DNA of 32,776 nt. It comes from Protostelium mycophagum. Taxonomy: Eukaryota; Evosea; Variosea; Protosteliida; Protosteliaceae. The position numbers and the translations under genes are program-made. Of the stretch, positions 31,909 through 32,776 are shown piece by piece. Numbering within the stretch: position 1 is the first letter of the stretch; the number at the start of each line of letters is the position of its first letter. Where the stretch lies: positions 1 through 32,776 of the forward strand of contig KV921026.1 in NCBI GenBank assembly GCA_002081555.1, given 5' to 3'. The notes below the pieces were generated by a model. The model was not told the DNA's origin, ran no database searches, and saw only the letters and a list, made by a program, of their open reading frames with translations.

Positions 31909-32776
31909 ATGAGAGGCACCACCTTCTTATGCCTCCTCGCATTTACTTGCTTGGTATACGCCGATTTAGGTGAGTCCTCATACACTTTACCATGAGAGGT
32001 AGCTGATGTGAAAAGTGTATCCCCAAGCTAATGATTCTCCCATATGGAAGGTATGTTCTGCGGCATTAATAATGGAACTCACCTTTCTAAGGTCTTTTGC
32101 GACTCCCAAGCGGTCTTCAGAGGCAGAGTTGATTCCATCGTGAATCCTGGGACTTACTCCGGTCATGTCCACAAGGTCTTTGGAGGTTCTAACTTTTCCC
32201 CCTCTAAGCCTACACGTACAGCTCTACAAGACTACTCCATCACAAAGGGAGCTCCTTGCACCACTTGTTCCATCAAAACGGTATGACTTTCCATATCTAA
32301 TGCAACTGAAGTTGATAAGGTCGATAACACCAACTACTGGACACCCGATTTGTATTATAGAACCGATAATGGCACCTACCGCCTCGTTCCCAACTCAGGA
32401 CTGACTGTCTATTATCTGTCTCGAGGTAGATTATTTAGATGATTCCTGCTGACATTTCAAAGCTGGATCTACTGGAGCAAACAAAACCAACCCCAACTGG
32501 CAACCCATTCCAAAAGGTGAACAACTCATCTCAAGTGAAGGTCATTGACTCTTTAGGACTCAGGATGTTGGCCGGAGACCCCACCAGACGCACTTGGAAC
32601 ACCAAGGACGCCAAACAAAATGCCGTCTCTTACGTCTGGTCAGTAGACCGACTCTTCATGTCTGCACAACATCTGACCCTCCACAGCCTCAACTACAACG
32701 GTGGTGGCTTCCAAGAATCAGGTGACTGGTCAGGACTGGCAACCAACAAATGCCCTCAGGGTCTTCGCGCACAGGT
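31909..32776 (+). CDS. Secreted DUF1996-domain protein (cut by the window edge)
   Basis: MRGTTFLCLLAFTCLVYADLG is a clear signal peptide encoded in its own exon. DUF1996 landmarks follow in order: GTYSGHVHKVFGGSNF, CTTCSIKT, NYWTPDLYYRTDNGTYRLVP, LTVYYLSR, PKGLRMLAGDP and CPQGLRAQ at the edge. The family is best known from fungi, often beside WSC domains, and is extracellular; its function is unknown. Four introns of 34-83 nt are visible, each giving correct phase. The N-terminal part before HVHK (CGINNGTHLSKVFCDSQ...) has two cysteines and is less conserved. The 3' end lies beyond the window. Confidence 0.86.

Overview
The window is nuclear DNA of a small, gene-dense eukaryote. Genes lie a few hundred bases apart or less, on both strands. 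Nearly every gene is cut by many GT-AG introns, most of 35-65 nt, and the standard code fits throughout. The gene set (Ste20-family kinase with coiled-coil tail, type I metacaspase, GCNA-like protease, Rho-family GTPase, CEP72-like and LRRC45-like proteins, GPN2, a DUF1996 protein) fits a free-living protist such as an amoebozoan. I cannot name the species. There is one 100-base assembly gap. I saw no virus-like or transposon-derived coding sequence.

Layout. 1-4000: 3' end of a small charged protein, a convergent acyltransferase-3-like gene, an intron-bearing tRNA with a Pol III terminator, and adenylosuccinate lyase (minus). 4000-8600: GPN-loop GTPase 2 (minus), a possible small ORF, and a secreted or membrane-anchored GH130-like protein (minus). 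8900-13980: a CEP72-like LRR/coiled-coil protein and an RRM-RRM-RING protein (both minus). 14460-20131: a signal-peptide-peptidase-like protease and an SLK/STK10-like kinase (both plus). 20155-24226: one minus-strand gene joining RI-type leucine-rich repeats to a long coiled coil (LRRC45-like). 24665-26199: metacaspase (plus). 26714-27683: an atypical Rho GTPase (minus), divergent from GCNA (27805-31569, plus). 31909 to the edge: a secreted DUF1996 protein.

How the genes relate. They do not form a pathway in the operon sense. Several belong to cell-division or centrosome and genome-maintenance functions (CEP72-like, LRRC45-like, GCNA). The short promoters of exactly these genes carry E2F-like TTTCCCGC/GGCGGGAAA words, which suggests shared cell-cycle control.

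The most unusual signal is in the introns. Unrelated genes share a few palindromic words inside their tiny introns: CTACAAC...GTTGTAG (in places a 14-16 bp palindrome), pairs of GAAATTTC, TGATGACGTCATCA and TTTCCCGCC. Either these introns are related copies (introner-like spread), or they carry a shared splicing or protein-binding code. All exon structures were worked out by eye from splice signals, reading phase and family knowledge, so individual boundaries may be off.
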